Source of the DNA: Glebionis coronaria
Taxonomy: Eukaryota; Streptophyta; Magnoliopsida; Asterales; Asteraceae
Reading direction: 5' to 3'
NCBI GenBank assembly: GCA_025667525.1
Contig: CM046877.1
Coordinates: 299,022,364-299,086,363 of the forward strand
DNA length: 64,000 bases
Shown piece by piece: positions 34,177-46,926 of the stretch. Numbering within the stretch: the first letter of the stretch is position 1; every line of letters begins with the position of its first letter. The position numbers were made by a program, and so were the translations under genes. The notes under the pieces are model-generated. The model was not told where the DNA came from. It worked only from the letters and a program-made list of their open reading frames with translations, and did not search any database.

Positions 34177-35138
34177 ATCTCCCCCTAAGGGAGGTCACTC
34201 CAAGTTACAATGTCCTAAATAGTCTATAGCTCGTGATCTATGCTAATAATGATGTGACCGAGACTTTCTTTGGGAAAACGCATTTCCAACAATATCCCCC
34301 TAAGGGAGGTCACACCATTTTACAAAATCTTAAACCTAGCATACTATGCTGGGGTCTTCGATCTTGTTCTTGTGAATATGCTTGATGTGATCTTTGACTT
34401 TAGTCTTGAGCATGTTTCCTTGCCTTGACCTTGTCCATTCATCACTTGTGAAATTCGCCTCTTCGTGACTTCATGTTCCACATACTTATACCTTTAAATT
34501 CTTGAAAGCTTCAGAGTTTGATACAGCGGAAGACTTGACCTTCAGACTTTCTTGAATTTGTTGAAGTACTAAGTGTATGTAGTATAAGCATGTGGTGACG
34601 ACTTCTTCTGGATTATACACCGCAATGCCACCTTCTTGTTACGCTGCATAAGACAGTTAGCAACAAACCATATACACGGATGAAATGGCCTTGAACATTT
34701 CATTCTAATTCGGTAGCATTTTACCTCCGGTCGGTGAAGACCGTTGGACGATATTAGATATCGTACTTGTGACAGGTAGTTTCAATAAAGAACCTCCTTG
34801 ACAAGATTTCACGGGTAAACCCGTTCTCTTTACTCGACCGTCCAAAGCTGACTGCGAACGTAAAGAGTGAATCATTTGTATAATATTATCCGCATGATTT
34901 GAAGCCGTCAATTCATGTTCCTGGAACAAGTGAAGTTCATTTAAGAACCGCACCATCGTTGCTTTCCAGTTGTCACGAGCTTGATTCATATAGAATCTTG
35001 CAAGTTACCTACCAAGTGTTGCTTGAGGTTAACACTAGAAGGATTTCCACTCATCACTGTGAACACTAAGGTATCACTCTGAGTGTTCTGGCAAGATCAC
35101 TAAGATATTGCGTAGAGGTCTATAACGTGTTTAAATTC
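34177..35138 (-). mobile_element. Second, truncated copy of element C (3' internal region)
   Basis: Colinear with 25549-26510, at about 1-1.5% difference by eye. It includes the purine tract, its repeat and a second copy of the 94-residue ORF (34705-34989). It stops abruptly at 35138, where element D's LTR begins. Confidence 0.7.
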
Positions 35139-35399
35139 AATTAAGGATGTGAAGGATGTAGAGCACACTCCACATTTACCTGATAACTATAAACTGGTAA
35201 ACTAGGATGCACCTATATACCCCACATGATAATACTGATAATGGCCAAACTGAAAGTTGAAGGGACGCTCCGAGAAATCACTCCTTTGCAGAGGAGTCAT
35301 ACCACTAGTGCCTCAAGTGTTATGGTTATGGTACCTCTGTAACTAGATGACATGGTCATGCATGTATCTAAAGCATTTTAAAATAAACATAAGTATTAC
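35139..35399 (-). repeat. Element D 5' LTR, part 2
   Basis: Reverse-oriented match to 17700-17940 of element B's LTR, including GGTTATGGTACCTC and GGTCATGCATGTAT. Lies between truncated C and element E. Confidence 0.8.
35395..35399. repeat. Target site duplication, left of E (ATTAC)
   Basis: ATTAC precedes E's left LTR and recurs at 59239-59243 after its right LTR. Confidence 0.92.
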
Positions 35400-36566
35400 T
35401 AATAAGTGTGTAAACACTTATCCTTTTGCACTAAAATGAAGGAAAAACAAGACCTAATCATGTGTTTTATATCATAAAAGTCGGAATTACGCGTGGTTTT
35501 GTGTTTTTGTGTGAAAATAGGTACAAAAGATCAAAAGCAAAGAAAACACGGGATTTCACGGTCAACTGTTGAAGAAAAGACCAAAAAGAGACGAAGACAA
35601 AGTCAAAAGACCAAAAGATGCCAAAATTCACGAAAACCGGCAATTCAACAAGGTTTTGAAGTAAAGATCGAGAAAGCCAAAATCGAGCTCGTTTTAGTGA
35701 ATTCAATCATTTACGAAGATTTTTGGGCCTTGTGGGTCCCACTTTTGCTTAATGGGCCCACAAGCCCATTTAAGGGATGGTTAATCTAAACTAAACGGTT
35801 CAATAAGTTATTTAATGGCACAAAACCCATTTTTTACCAATTAAGTAAACGGTTGAAAAAAAAAATTCTTGGGCCCAAAGAGTCCAAATCAATTTACAAC
35901 AAACAAAAAAAGGCCGAATGTTTAGTAAAAGCAAGTATTCATTTTTTGGTCAATCCCTCCCCTCACACGTGTTATATACACACCCTCACCTCACCCATTA
36001 AATAAAAACTAGTGTTTTGTTTTATCCCCTCACATTGGTTCACCTTTTTAACGTTATACATTCCATCTCTTTATTTACCCACCAGTCAACCCTACTCACA
36101 ATAGATAAAAGACTTTTTATCAACCATCACCCCACATTTCGATATTACCCAAGAAATAAACACTCTCACCCACTTTCACTGTTTTTCTTCTCTCCCCACA
36201 AAAACAAACGCAGCTTCCATTTTACTCCAAACCCTAAATTTACTCTACCAAAAATCACACAACAGAAATTGGGGGTTTTCACTTAATCCTTTAATTCACA
36301 TAATAAGAAATTAATCCCCCCAAATTTCGGATGCTCCACCATAGTGGTCCTATTCATCTCCATCCGACGTGGCTTAATCTTTATTTATGATTGGTTATGA
36401 CAACATCACACACAAATCCTCCAATCATATCCATCCAGGTTGGCAATCCTATATACCAAAATCAATCACAGCCACATGATCAAGAGAGAAGGTGAAATTG
36501 AAGATTGAACGATCAAGATTTGAAGCCGTGGGCACCAAGGAGAGCCTAGAAGGTTCGGGGTTCTCC

Positions 36567-36575
36567 TATAAAACC
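36567..36575 (+). promoter_or_regulatory. TATA box of element E LTR
   Basis: CTATAAAAC between GGGGTT and ACCCC, which could pair around it. The 3' LTR copy is at 45688-45696. Confidence 0.6.
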
Positions 36576-37079
36576 CCCTCTTAATCTGTAATGTTGGACA
36601 GCTTTTCTTTATTATTTTTATTTTTTAGTAAAATTAGTTTAATAGGTTTTTAATATTGTAATTTCTTTTTCCAGTATTGTAAGTTTGAATTTTATTAATG
36701 AAATATTAAATTTAGTTTTAATTCAAGTCTCAATTTAATTTCTCTTACTGTTCTTACTCTAAATTTGGATCTGTTTTTTTATATTATTACTGTTCGTCGG
36801 TTTATTATTATTAAAAAAAAATAAATAAAATAAATAAAATAAATAAATAAAATAAAATATATATATAAAGAAAAGTGATAAGATCTTCCCCTACTGGGAA
36901 GATTTCAAAGGTTACTGTTCGTGAAAGATTGTTCAGATTGGATATTTGGTTCGATTCAGTTTGGTGGTTTGTTTGGTGTTCGTTTCGGTTTAAGCTCGCT
37001 CAGCGCGACGCTTCTTCCCAACGGTATCGACAAAAGGTTCTTATATCTTTTAATTTTGTTAAGTTTTAGATTAATTTTA

Positions 37080-37700
37080 GTTATTTATTTGAAGATTGCA
37101 TCTACTTGAATTTTGGTTTGGATATTGGCTTATTTTTCTGCTATTATTATTAGGTTTATTTGCTGTCTTTTTTTTTAGTTTGGATAATAATATTTGCTTT
37201 ATGATTGTTTAAGTTTATATGCTAGATTAAGTTTAGCAGTACTGTTCATTTTGATTTTATGTGATAAGCTGCTTATTGATTTGTTCAATTTGATTTTTGC
37301 TTATTTAGTTATTGCGTTTTTTTATAGTATTACGCTTTTTTTATATAACAGCTTAACTTGCTTATTTGTTTTAGTACTCGTTTAGTTTCATAGGACTGTT
37401 GGATCTGCTTATTAGAATCTGAGGTTGGGTTTCGATAGCTTATCTGTTTTTTTTTTGTACTTATTGATTAGTATCTTTTTAGCTTTTAGCTTAATTTGTT
37501 TCAGCTTATCGTTTAGTTAGCTTATTATATTCTGCCTGTTTGTTTAGTTAGACACTGCCTATTATGCTATAAGTTTGCTTATGCTCATTTGGATTATCAT
37601 CTTATGTGTCTTTATCTAGATTAGCTTAATTGGTTTCTGCTTATTAATTCTGCTTATTGTTTGATTGGTTGTGTGCTTATTTTATTTGCTGCTTATCTCA
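37080..37700 (+). repeat. GCTTAT-rich degenerate array, element E LTR
   Basis: Roughly seventeen GCTTA cores at irregular spacing, in the transcribed LTR. F has a smaller group at 47042-47420. Confidence 0.6.
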
Positions 37701-37836
37701 GACCCAATTGGTCTGAGGTATCTTCTGTCCAAAAAATCACAACAAAAAAATTAATAGCAAAAAAATAGGGTCTGTTGGGGTCGAACCCCAGACCTTGCGC
37801 ATATCCAACCAACGCCCCAACCATTGTACTAGGCCC
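37697..37836 (-). repeat. tRNA-like segment with adjoining hairpin (SINE-like), in E LTR
   Basis: On the - strand 37836-37768 has TAGTACAATGGTTGGGGCG (A-box-like), then GGTTCGACCCC (good B box) in a T arm GGGGTTCGACCCC. The acceptor ends pair at about five of seven positions. Next come an A/T-rich stretch and the hairpin CTCAGACC-CAATT-GGTCTGAG (37697-37717). It is not a functional tRNA. The second copy is at 58507-58646. Confidence 0.5.
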
Positions 37837-38453
37837 TTATTTGTGTTTCTTTATGCGTTTTTAAATTAATATAGGCTTTAATAATTTGGCAGTTTTTAAT
37901 TAGTTAGTTAAAATCAATTTAAAGTTTATTAATTTCATTTAAAAAGTTTATTTCAACTTTCTTTTATTCCGTTTTTTTTAATAAAAGTAAAAATAAAAAG
38001 ACAAAAATAAAAAAATAATAAAAAAAAATATTTTTATTTACTTTTATAACTTTTAATTTGTTTTCATTTTATTTTGTTTATTTAAAATAGATTTTAGTTT
38101 AAATTTACTTTTATTTAAAATAGATTTATTTTAAGTTTTCATTTACTTTTAAAGTTTTATTAAAAGCTAAATTTTGTTTTCAAAATTAGTTTATATAGAT
38201 TAGTTGTCATTTAAATTAGTTTAATTTTTTTAAAATTAGATTCAAATAGTTTTTATTTAAAGAGTTTTTATTAGTTAATTTTTACATTAGATTAAAAAGA
38301 TTTTATTTTAAATAGATTTTAGCTTAAAAATTACAAATATATCTTTACCAAAAACAAGTTAAGTCAAAACGTTAAACCGGAAATCAAATTCGAGTCGAGT
38401 CGAGGAACGATAGTAGTAATATAAAAAGGGTATACAAAATCTCTTTTTCAAAA

Positions 38454-38468
38454 TGGCGCCGCTGCCGC
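38454..38468 (+). promoter_or_regulatory. Primer binding site of E, tRNA-Asp type
   Basis: TGGCGCCGCTGCCGC, as in A and F. Confidence 0.85.
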
Positions 38469-39193
38469 TTCGCTCGTACGATTGACGATTTTTCGTGAAG
38501 ACGTTTGGATTTTGGGATCCGTTCTTCTTGAACGTTATTTTTCTTGCACAAAAAATCAAAAATACAAAAAAATCAAAAACTTAAAAATACAAAAAAATTA
38601 AAAAATCACAAAAGCAATTTCTTTCCTAAGAATTGCACAAAAAAATTAAAAAAATCAAAAGTAATACTTTTTCCTAAAAGTATTACACCAAAAATATTAC
38701 GTATTAGTGTTAATTTTTAGTTCGATTTCTTTCGATTTTTCTTGTGAATATATATTTTTCTAAAAAATACAAAAAGATTTTTCTTTTACTATAATATATT
38801 ACGTAGCACAATAATTTACCTACTTTTCAAATAAGCCTTAGTTGGGATTTCATCACCTAACTATTGTAGTCGAATCCTAAACGAAATAAAAGGCAAAATA
38901 GATAAATACTAGTAAGACGTTTGAACTCAAAATATACAAACTATAAGGTGGGTATAAGGCGACGCGCTATAAAAGGCCGTCTAAGGAAAAAGGTTTTTAA
39001 GTGCTTTGTGCCACCTCGTTTCCCCGCTTGCTTGTGCGTATATTGAGAGGGACGACCGATTATTGGTTTGCCAACTCAAGTAGTATTTACGTATATATTT
39101 TTGTAGATTTTTCATATTGCTCATCGAGAGGGAAAATCCTTTTCCTCTCAAAGTCGACCGAGGTCACCTACCTCATTCCAAAGTTTTAATTGT
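38469..39193 (+). other. Element E leader with internal TATA-like site
   Basis: A 725-nt leader, much longer than those of A and F. The shared hairpin CGTTC-TTCTT-GAACG is at 38520-38534. CTATAAAAGG at 38967-38976, within a GC-rich context, lies 218 nt before the gag ATG. The CAG acceptor before the ATG seen in A and F is absent. Confidence 0.6.
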
Positions 39194-42100
39194 ATGCGCA
39201 CTCGCGCGCGTACATACATACCGAGTGGTGTACCAAATACTTCTAATTCTTCCAAAAAGAAGAAGAAGAAAAACAAAAAGACCGTCATTCAAGCCGATCC
39301 CGAGAATCGAGCTTTCGGCATAACGATGGCAACGGATAATCGACCAATGATTGAGATTCTTCAATCTCACGTTGAAGGAAATGATGACGCGATTGTGGTG
39401 CCGACCATTGGAGCTAATCATTTTGAACTTAAACCGGATTTTATTCGAATGTTTTTCGCTACACCATTTTTAGGTCGTACTAATGATGACCCACACGCTC
39501 ATATCAAACGATTCATCCAATTAGCTAATACCGTCAAATACAATGGGGTACCCCAAGAGGCCGTCCGCCTCCAACTTTTTCCTTTTTCCCTCGAGGGACA
39601 AGCCCGGATTTGGCTTGATAAGGAACCACCCCAAAGTATTACCACATGGATCGACTTAGAGACCAAGTTCATTAACTAATTTTTCCCACCATCACGGACC
39701 ACTTCCTTAAGGAATGAAATAATCAACTTTGGGCAACAATATGGGTAAACGTTTAGTGAGTCTTGGGATCGTTTTAAAGATCTTTTGAGAAAATGTCCAC
39801 AACACGGTTTTACTAAAGTTCATCAAATCAACACGTTTTATAATGGTTTAACTCTAAACGACCAAGACTCACTCAATAGTGCCGCGGGGGGCAATATTCT
39901 TATGAAAACCATGAACGAGGCTTGGGGCATTATTGAGAACAAGGCAAAAGTGCAAACCAAGAGTGTTAGGGCCACTATGGCAAGTGCTAGTTCTAGTGAG
40001 AGTGACAAGAGAATCGATAAACTTACTTCGCTTGTTGAAACACTCGCTCTAAAAACCGATGCCCTCACCACTCATGTGCATGCCGTGAAAGATAATAGTG
40101 AAACGTGTGAGACTTGTGGTGGACCACATTCATATTTCAATTGTGACAAGGTTTATAATCATCAACAACAAGTTTATGCTTTTAATGCTAATGAAAGGGT
40201 TCCATTTAAACCTAATGTTGATGTTAACCATTTGTCTTACAAGAGTACTAATTATTTGGCTCCCCCGGGTTTTGTAGCACCTCAAAGACCACCCCCACCC
40301 GCCCAAAATACCCAATACCAAAATAGGAACCAAGGTCCTCAAATGGGTAATTTTCAAGGGAATGCTAATCAAGGGAATTTTAATGGTCAAAATCAAGGTT
40401 TTCAAAATAATAACCAAGGTTTTTATAATAACGATTTTCAAACTCAATATCAAAATCAAAGTTTTCCTAATCAATGGGTTAATAATCAAGGGTTCAATCA
40501 AATGAATATGCAAAACCCTCAAATGGACTTGGTTCTACAAAAATTGACCGAACATGAGAAAATCATGCAAGCTATGCAAGCATCTACTAGACAAATGCAA
40601 GAGTCCAACGATAAGAGATTTTTGACTATGTTGCAAACCCTTAGACCCCAAGGTGCCTTACCATCCAATACAGATATTAACCCTCGTGCTAATGTGAGTG
40701 CTATCAATACTCGAAGTGGAGCCAATTTAGTGGGACCTTCCATCTCTTCGCCCATAAAGGAGAGACAAGGCCCGAAGGTCATAATGAGTAATCCTACTCC
40801 CCCTCTGGTGATTCCCCCCACTACCACTCCTAGTTCTAGTCCTCCATTGCCGAAAGAGCCTATTCCTACGGTTGTTCAAGAAGTGAGTCCTTCTCCTTCT
40901 CAACCTAAGCCTAATATTCCTTACCCATCTAGGTTAGGCAAGACTAAAGTGCTCACCAAAGATGACATTCATGTCTCTAATTTTTTAAAAATGATTTCCA
41001 ATGTGAATGTTAACGTAAGCCTTATTGAATCACTTGCTCAAATGCCAAAATTTGTCAAAATGTTTAAAGATTTGCTCAATAAGAAGGAAAAAATGGTTGA
41101 GCTCGTTAACACCCATTTAAATGAGAATTGTTCCGCGGTTCTTCTCAAAGAGCTTCTCGAAAAGCTAGGAGATCCCAGACGATTCGTGTTACCTTGCTCG
41201 TTTCCTCAAATCGATGATTCTATGGCTTTAGCGGATCTCAGCGCTAGCATCAATCTTATGCCACTTTTGGTTTGGAAACAACTTTCATTACCCGACCTTG
41301 TACCGACTCGTATGACTTTAGAGCTAGCTAATCGAACTCTCGCATACCCCGTTGGTATTGCCGAAGATGTTTTTGTTAGAGTCGGTACATTCACTTTTCC
41401 CGTGGACTTTGTCGTCGTCGACTATGAGATGGATCCTCGTATTCCGTTAATACTTGGTAGACCATTCTTAAGGTCCGGAAGAGCCTTAGTTGATGTGGCC
41501 GAAAGGGAGTTAATTCTTAGGGTTCGGGATGAACAACAAGTTTTTAAAATGGGAAAAATCACAAATAAATCAAATGGCAAAGAATCGGTCAATATGATTG
41601 ATGTTCTTAATTATGATAATGATGAGATTTTTATTAATCCTTTTAGAATTGAAAAGTCTACTCAAAATGATTTTGTGATAAACTCATCCCTTCCCTTAGA
41701 GCCTCAAAATTTTGAAACTCCTATTTATGACACCGATAGTGATGACACTTCTTCAAGTGATCACACTATCTTCGGCTTAGACGACTCGAATTTTGACCCA
41801 CCCACTTTTGACCCACCCATTTATGATACCCCAATCTTTGATACTTATGATGATGACACTTCCTTAAGTGATCTCATTAACTTTGATGACCCACCCCATG
41901 ATCTTAATGCACCTCATATCTCTATGAGTGATTCTTCCATGGAGACTCCTTTTGACTTCTATACTCCAATTTTAGAGGTCATGACTTTTGAGGAGGATCC
42001 TCCACTCTTAGAGATCGTATCTACTTTAGAGGTTATTCCATTTGAGGAGTATTTAGATATCTTTCTAAATACCTATTTTCCTCATGAGGAAGAGTTTTCC

Positions 42101-42415
42101 TATGACTCCGACGATACTTATGTTTTCACATCAAGTTTTGAAGAGGATGACTTTCCCACTATGGATTTTGATGATATTTTGAGCTTAAATGTCGACACCT
42201 CTTGCTATTTTCCCATTAAGGAACCGGTGTTTGATCCGGGAATAGAGACTTTTGTGCTTTCATTGCCATACCACCTTACCCTTCCTAGTAAGAGACTTTT
42301 GCCTAAGGATACCCCTCTTTTCTATGACTTGCGTACCACCTCGGGGTTTATTTCCTTTTGTGATGGAAATTATGTGTTTGACCCGGGTGGATTTCATGGG
42401 GTATGCCTTGTATGA
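39194..42415 (+). pseudogene. Element E gag-protease with acidic C-terminal domain
   Basis: The frame starts at MRTRARTYIPSGVP and carries two TAA stops in gag (39677 and 39746). It is then open for about 889 codons to TGA 42413-42415. Parts: Lys-rich N terminus; gag core; zinc knuckle [13 protein letters not shown] (from 40106); a long Asn/Gln-rich tract (40310-40530); a Pro-rich stretch; a protease region where the catalytic DLG is DLS (41234-41242, Gly to Ser). After MIDVLNYDND, where F goes on to RT, E has some 270 residues rich in Asp, Glu, Ser and Pro. These are unrecognised and end FHGVCLV. Removing RT-integrase while keeping a long open acidic domain is unusual. Whether that domain is functional is unknown. 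Confidence 0.85.
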
Positions 42416-44505
42416 CTTTGTTTCACCTTTATCATGGAGAGATTTTCCTCCCTTGGAAATCTCGGTTGTTCCATGATTTTCCCATTTAAATGATGACATT
42501 CGGGAATTCGAGTCGAGCTAGAGACTCGTGATTAAAAATCAAGCATCGTTTAACTAGGTTAGATTTTTACCTTTTCCATCCTTTCCACCTTTTTCACCTT
42601 CACCTATTTCCACCAATAAGTGTAGGGGGGAGCCAAGGAGGTTGTTTGTATTGTGATGTTGTGTGCAGGGGCATGTGCTTTGATGATCCACTTTTGGTTC
42701 TTTTGATGCGACCCGTGTTCCCGTGTTACTCGTGTACCCGGTTCCTTCGATAAGTTTTTGCTATTGTGATTCAACCTTGTATATAAATAAAACGAATAAA
42801 TGTAATCACTTTAGTTGTCCCTTCCTTAGCTCGATTTTAAACAACGTACTCAATGTCCTAAGTGAAGGGGAGTTTATTCTCCCACATGCTTAAACATTGA
42901 GGACAATGTTTATATTAAGTGTAGGGGGGATTTCTATCGAAAGTTTAGTGGCCTTTTCCATGAATTTGACCCCATTTTACCGGAAAATTTTAAAAATTTT
43001 CAACGTTTTTCAAATTTTTGATCTATTTTGGCCTAGTAGTATTTTTATTTATTTTCTTTCCTTTTATTATCGCATCATAATAATTTCCATTTCAAGAATA
43101 AAGTTAAAAAATAAATAAAAAAATAAAATGGTTTTAATAAGTTTAGATATCTTTGATATATTAGGCCCGTCGTGAATATTTTGACTCAACCCGAGTTTAC
43201 TTATCCAAGTTTACTCTAGCTAGTATCTTTAACCATATGGACCTTAATTGGTTTATTAGGCTAAGCATCCACGAGTCTCATTCCTTGAGATTTTAAATTA
43301 TGGAGAACGAGAAATGATAGAGTTCGGTATTCTTTCATTAACTTATGTGAGTTAGTTATGAGCTTTTTCTCCCATCACTTGTTAATAAATATATTTGCAA
43401 TAAATAAGGTTGTACGATTTAAAAGGTTACTTAGCTTCTAGCACAAGATCGTTTAAAAGTTGCTCGGTATTAATTAGAGTTCATAGCCAAGGCATAACTT
43501 ATTGAAACGGGACGCGAAGATTGGCTTATCCAAAAAGGCCCTAACAAGGCATGAGGATACCCGAGTCCAAAAAGGCCCTAACAAGGCATGAGGATTCACT
43601 TTTTGCTAAAGATCCTAAGATGATGTGAAGATCATTAATCCAAATCAATATGAAGGATCAAGACACACGACGAGAAGCAATTACTCCCCTAAAGATCATG
43701 GAGAAGTCTATCCAAAAAGACCCTAACAAGGTATGAGGATAAATAGATCCAAGTCCGAAAAGGAGGCGGATCGTTGTATATCAAAATCCTAAATAAAGAA
43801 GAGGATAAAAGAAGAAGTCGTGGTCAACGTTTGAAGCATCTTTCACTCCTTATGAAGATGTATACCAAAATGAAGAGAAGACCATAATTTCAAGATCGTC
43901 TCTCAAGATTTGAAGTTTGAAGTACAAGCCAAATATCGGTCCGAGAAAGGTCTCAAATCGTGAAACGAGTTATGCCAAGATATGAACTTTTTGAGGTTTC
44001 GAGAAGCAGTTTTAAAAGATTTTGTCCTTTAGCTAACTATTGATTAAATCGTCCCACTTTATTTTCGGCCTTAATAAATTATCGAAATAAGTCAAAAATG
44101 CATCCTCGTGATCATTCAAGACAAAAAAATAAAATACAAGAGATACACCGTAGGAATAAGGGGGTCTAAGTAATTAACTAAACCACATGAGTAAGTGTTA
44201 GTTGTGCTAACTTATATTGACAATGATCTCGTTTTTATGCTTGGTATGGGGAACGTGAAACTTGAGGGTGATTAATATTCATGACACCAAAGCCCTAATC
44301 TAAGTCTTAGATTTCTTTACGAGTTTCTTCCATCAAATAATTTCCAAGTTAATAAATTGTTGTCACTTTTGTTTCCTTTAAAATTTTTATCTTTCCATCG
44401 TAGTAATAATAGTATATCTTAATAAAGGCCAAGATGGATTAATTATGAGGAAAATTTAACTTTATGCTTTAAAACTATGCATTGCATGGGGTCATTGCAA
44501 TGGTC
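42416..44505 (+). other. Element E 3' noncoding region
   Basis: Closely follows the A and F 3' regions. It has a post-stop hairpin CGAGTC/GACTCG (42509-42528), AAGTGTAGGGG-type tracts at 42618, 42860 (variant) and 42917, the TAAACATTG/CAATGTTTA stem (42891-42912), and three copies of the CCCTAACAAGGYATGAGGA module (43529-43741) where A and F have two. No credible ORF. Confidence 0.7.
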
Positions 44506-44519
44506 AAGTGTAGGGGATT
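44506..44519 (+). promoter_or_regulatory. Polypurine tract of element E
   Basis: AAGTGTAGGGGATT, adjoining the 3' LTR; identical to that of A and F. Confidence 0.8.
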
Positions 44520-45929
44520 TAATAAGTGTGTAAACACTTATCCTTTTGCCACTAAAATGAAGGAAAAACAAGACCTAATCATGTGTTTTATATCATAAAA
44601 GTCGGAATTACGCGTGGTTTTGTGTTTTTGTGTGAAAATAGGTACAAAAGATCAAAAGCAAAGAAAACACGGGATTTCACGGTTAAATGTTGAAGAAAAG
44701 ACCAAAAAGAGACGAAGACAAAGTCAAAAGACCAAAAGATGCCAAAATTCACAAAAACCGGCAATTCAACAAGGTTTTGAAGTAAAGATCGAGAAAGCCA
44801 AAATCGAGCTCGTTTTAGTGAATTCAATCATTTACGAAGATTTTTGGGCCTTGTGGGTTCCACTTTTGCTTAATGGGCCCACAAGCCCATTTAAGGGATG
44901 GTTAATCTAAACTAAACGGTTCAATAAGTTATTTAATGGCACAAAGCCCATTTTTTGCCAATTAAGTAAACGGTTGAAAACAATTTTTCTTGGGCCCAAA
45001 GAGTCCAAATCAATTTACAACAAACAAAAAAAAGGCCGAATGTTTAGTAAAAGCAAGTATTCATTTTTTAGTCAATCCCTCCCCTCACACGTGTTATATA
45101 CACACCCTCACCTCACCCATTAAATAAAAACTAGTGTTTTGTTTTATCCCCTCACATTGGTTCACCTTTTTAACGTTATACATTCCATCTCTTTACTTAC
45201 CCACCAGTCAACCCTACTCACAATAGATAAAACACTTTTTATCAACCCTCACCCTACATTTTGATATTACCCAAGAAATAAACACTCTCACCCACTTTCA
45301 CTGTTTTTCTTCTCTCCCTACAAAAACAAATGCAGCTTCCATTTTACTCCAAACCCTAAATTTACTCTACCAAAAATCACACAACAGAAATTGGGGGTTT
45401 TCACTTAATCCTTTAATTCACATAATAAGAAATTAATCCCCCCAAATTTCGGATGCTCCACCATAGTGGTCCTATTCATCTCCATCCGACGTGGCTTAAT
45501 CTTTATTTATGATTGGTTGTGACAACATCACACACAAATCCTCCAATCATATCCATCCAGGTTGGCAATCCTAGATACCAAAATCAATCACAGCCGCATG
45601 ATCAAGAGAGAAGGTGAAATTGAAGATTGAACGATCAAGATTTGAAGCCGTGGGCACCAAGGAGAGCCTAGAAGGTTCGGGGTTCTCCTATAAAACCCCC
45701 TCTTAATCTGTAATGTTGGACAGCTTTTCTTTATTATTTTTATTTTTTAGTAAAATTAGTTTAATAGGTTTTTAATATTGTAATTTCTTTTTCCAGTATT
45801 GTAAGTTTGAATTTTATTAATGAAATATTAAATTTAGTCTTAATTCAAGTCTAATTTTAATTTCTCTTACTGTTCTTACTCTAAATTTAGATCTATTTTT
45901 TTATATTATTACTGTTCGTCGGTTTATTA

Positions 45930-46133
<204 letters not shown>

Positions 46134-46462
46134 AAAAGTGATAAGATCTTCCCCTACTGGGAAGATTTCAAAGGTTACTGTTCGTGAAAGATTGTTCGGA
46201 TTGGATATTTGGTTCGATTCAGTTTGGTGGTTTGTTTGGTGTTCGTTTCGGTTTAAGCTCGCTCAACGCGACGCTTCTTCCCATCGGTATCGACAAAAGG
46301 TTCTTATATCTTTTAATTTTGTTAAGTTTTAGATTAGTTTTAGTTATTTATTTGAAGATTGCATCTGCTTGAATTTTGGTTTGGATATTGGCTTATTTTT
46401 CTGCTATTGTTATTAGGTTTATTTGCTGTCTTTTTTTTAGTTTGGATAATAATATTTGCTTT

Positions 46463-46467
46463 ATGAT
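46463..46467. repeat. Target site duplication, left of F (ATGAT)
   Basis: ATGAT recurs at 58011-58015. The uninterrupted site is visible in E's 5' LTR (TTTATGATTGTTTAAG near 37197). Confidence 0.96.
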
Positions 46468-46893
46468 TAATAAGTGTAAAAACACTTATCCTTTTACCAC
46501 TTATTTCCAATAATAACAAGACCAAAACGTGTGATTTATGTCGTAAAAGTCGGAATTATGCGTGGTTTGTGTTTTTATTGTGTTTTAGGACCTAAATGTG
46601 AAAAAGGGAGAAAACACGGGCTTTCACGGGCTTTTACTGAAGAAAACGGGAAAAAGACGACGTCAAAAGATCAAGAGTGCAAAAAGAACGGAAGCCCAAG
46701 GCCTATTCTGAAGATTTATCGAAGAAAAAGTCAAGAGACGGAAGTTTAACGAAGTCGAAGAACTTAAGTCTAATAGAAGAAGAAAATTAAAAAGACAAGT
46801 TCAAATCCCGAGACGACAAAGACGAAGAATTAAAGTCGAGTCGAGAAAACGTGAAGAAAGCAAGAGAGAAGATGCAACACATGCACTCCTTCC

Positions 46894-46926
46894 CTATAAA
46901 TACCCTCCTAATAGTCATTAGGAGGG
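46894..46926 (+). promoter_or_regulatory. TATA box with downstream hairpin, element F LTR
   Basis: CTATAAATA (46894-46902) is followed at once by CCCTCCTAAT-AGTC-ATTAGGAGGG (46903-46926), a perfect 10-bp stem. The 3' LTR repeats this at about 56614-56646. Confidence 0.7.

Larger units (their letters stand above)
35400..38450 (+). repeat. Element E, 5' LTR (3051 bp)
   Basis: Starts TAATAAGTGTGTAAACACTTA (TA rather than TG) and ends CTCTTTTTCA. A TATA box is at 36567-36575, a GCTTAT-rich array at about 37080-37700, and a tRNA-like segment at 37697-37836. Confidence 0.92.

Noticed and set aside
37768..37836. A functional tRNA gene on the - strand
   Set aside because: The B box and T arm are good, but acceptor pairing is incomplete and no clear anticodon arm can be drawn. 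It occurs only as part of E's LTR.
42416..44505. An env-like gene in the 3' regions of A, E and F
   Set aside because: No frame longer than about 100 codons and no signal peptide or membrane segment was seen in any of the three.
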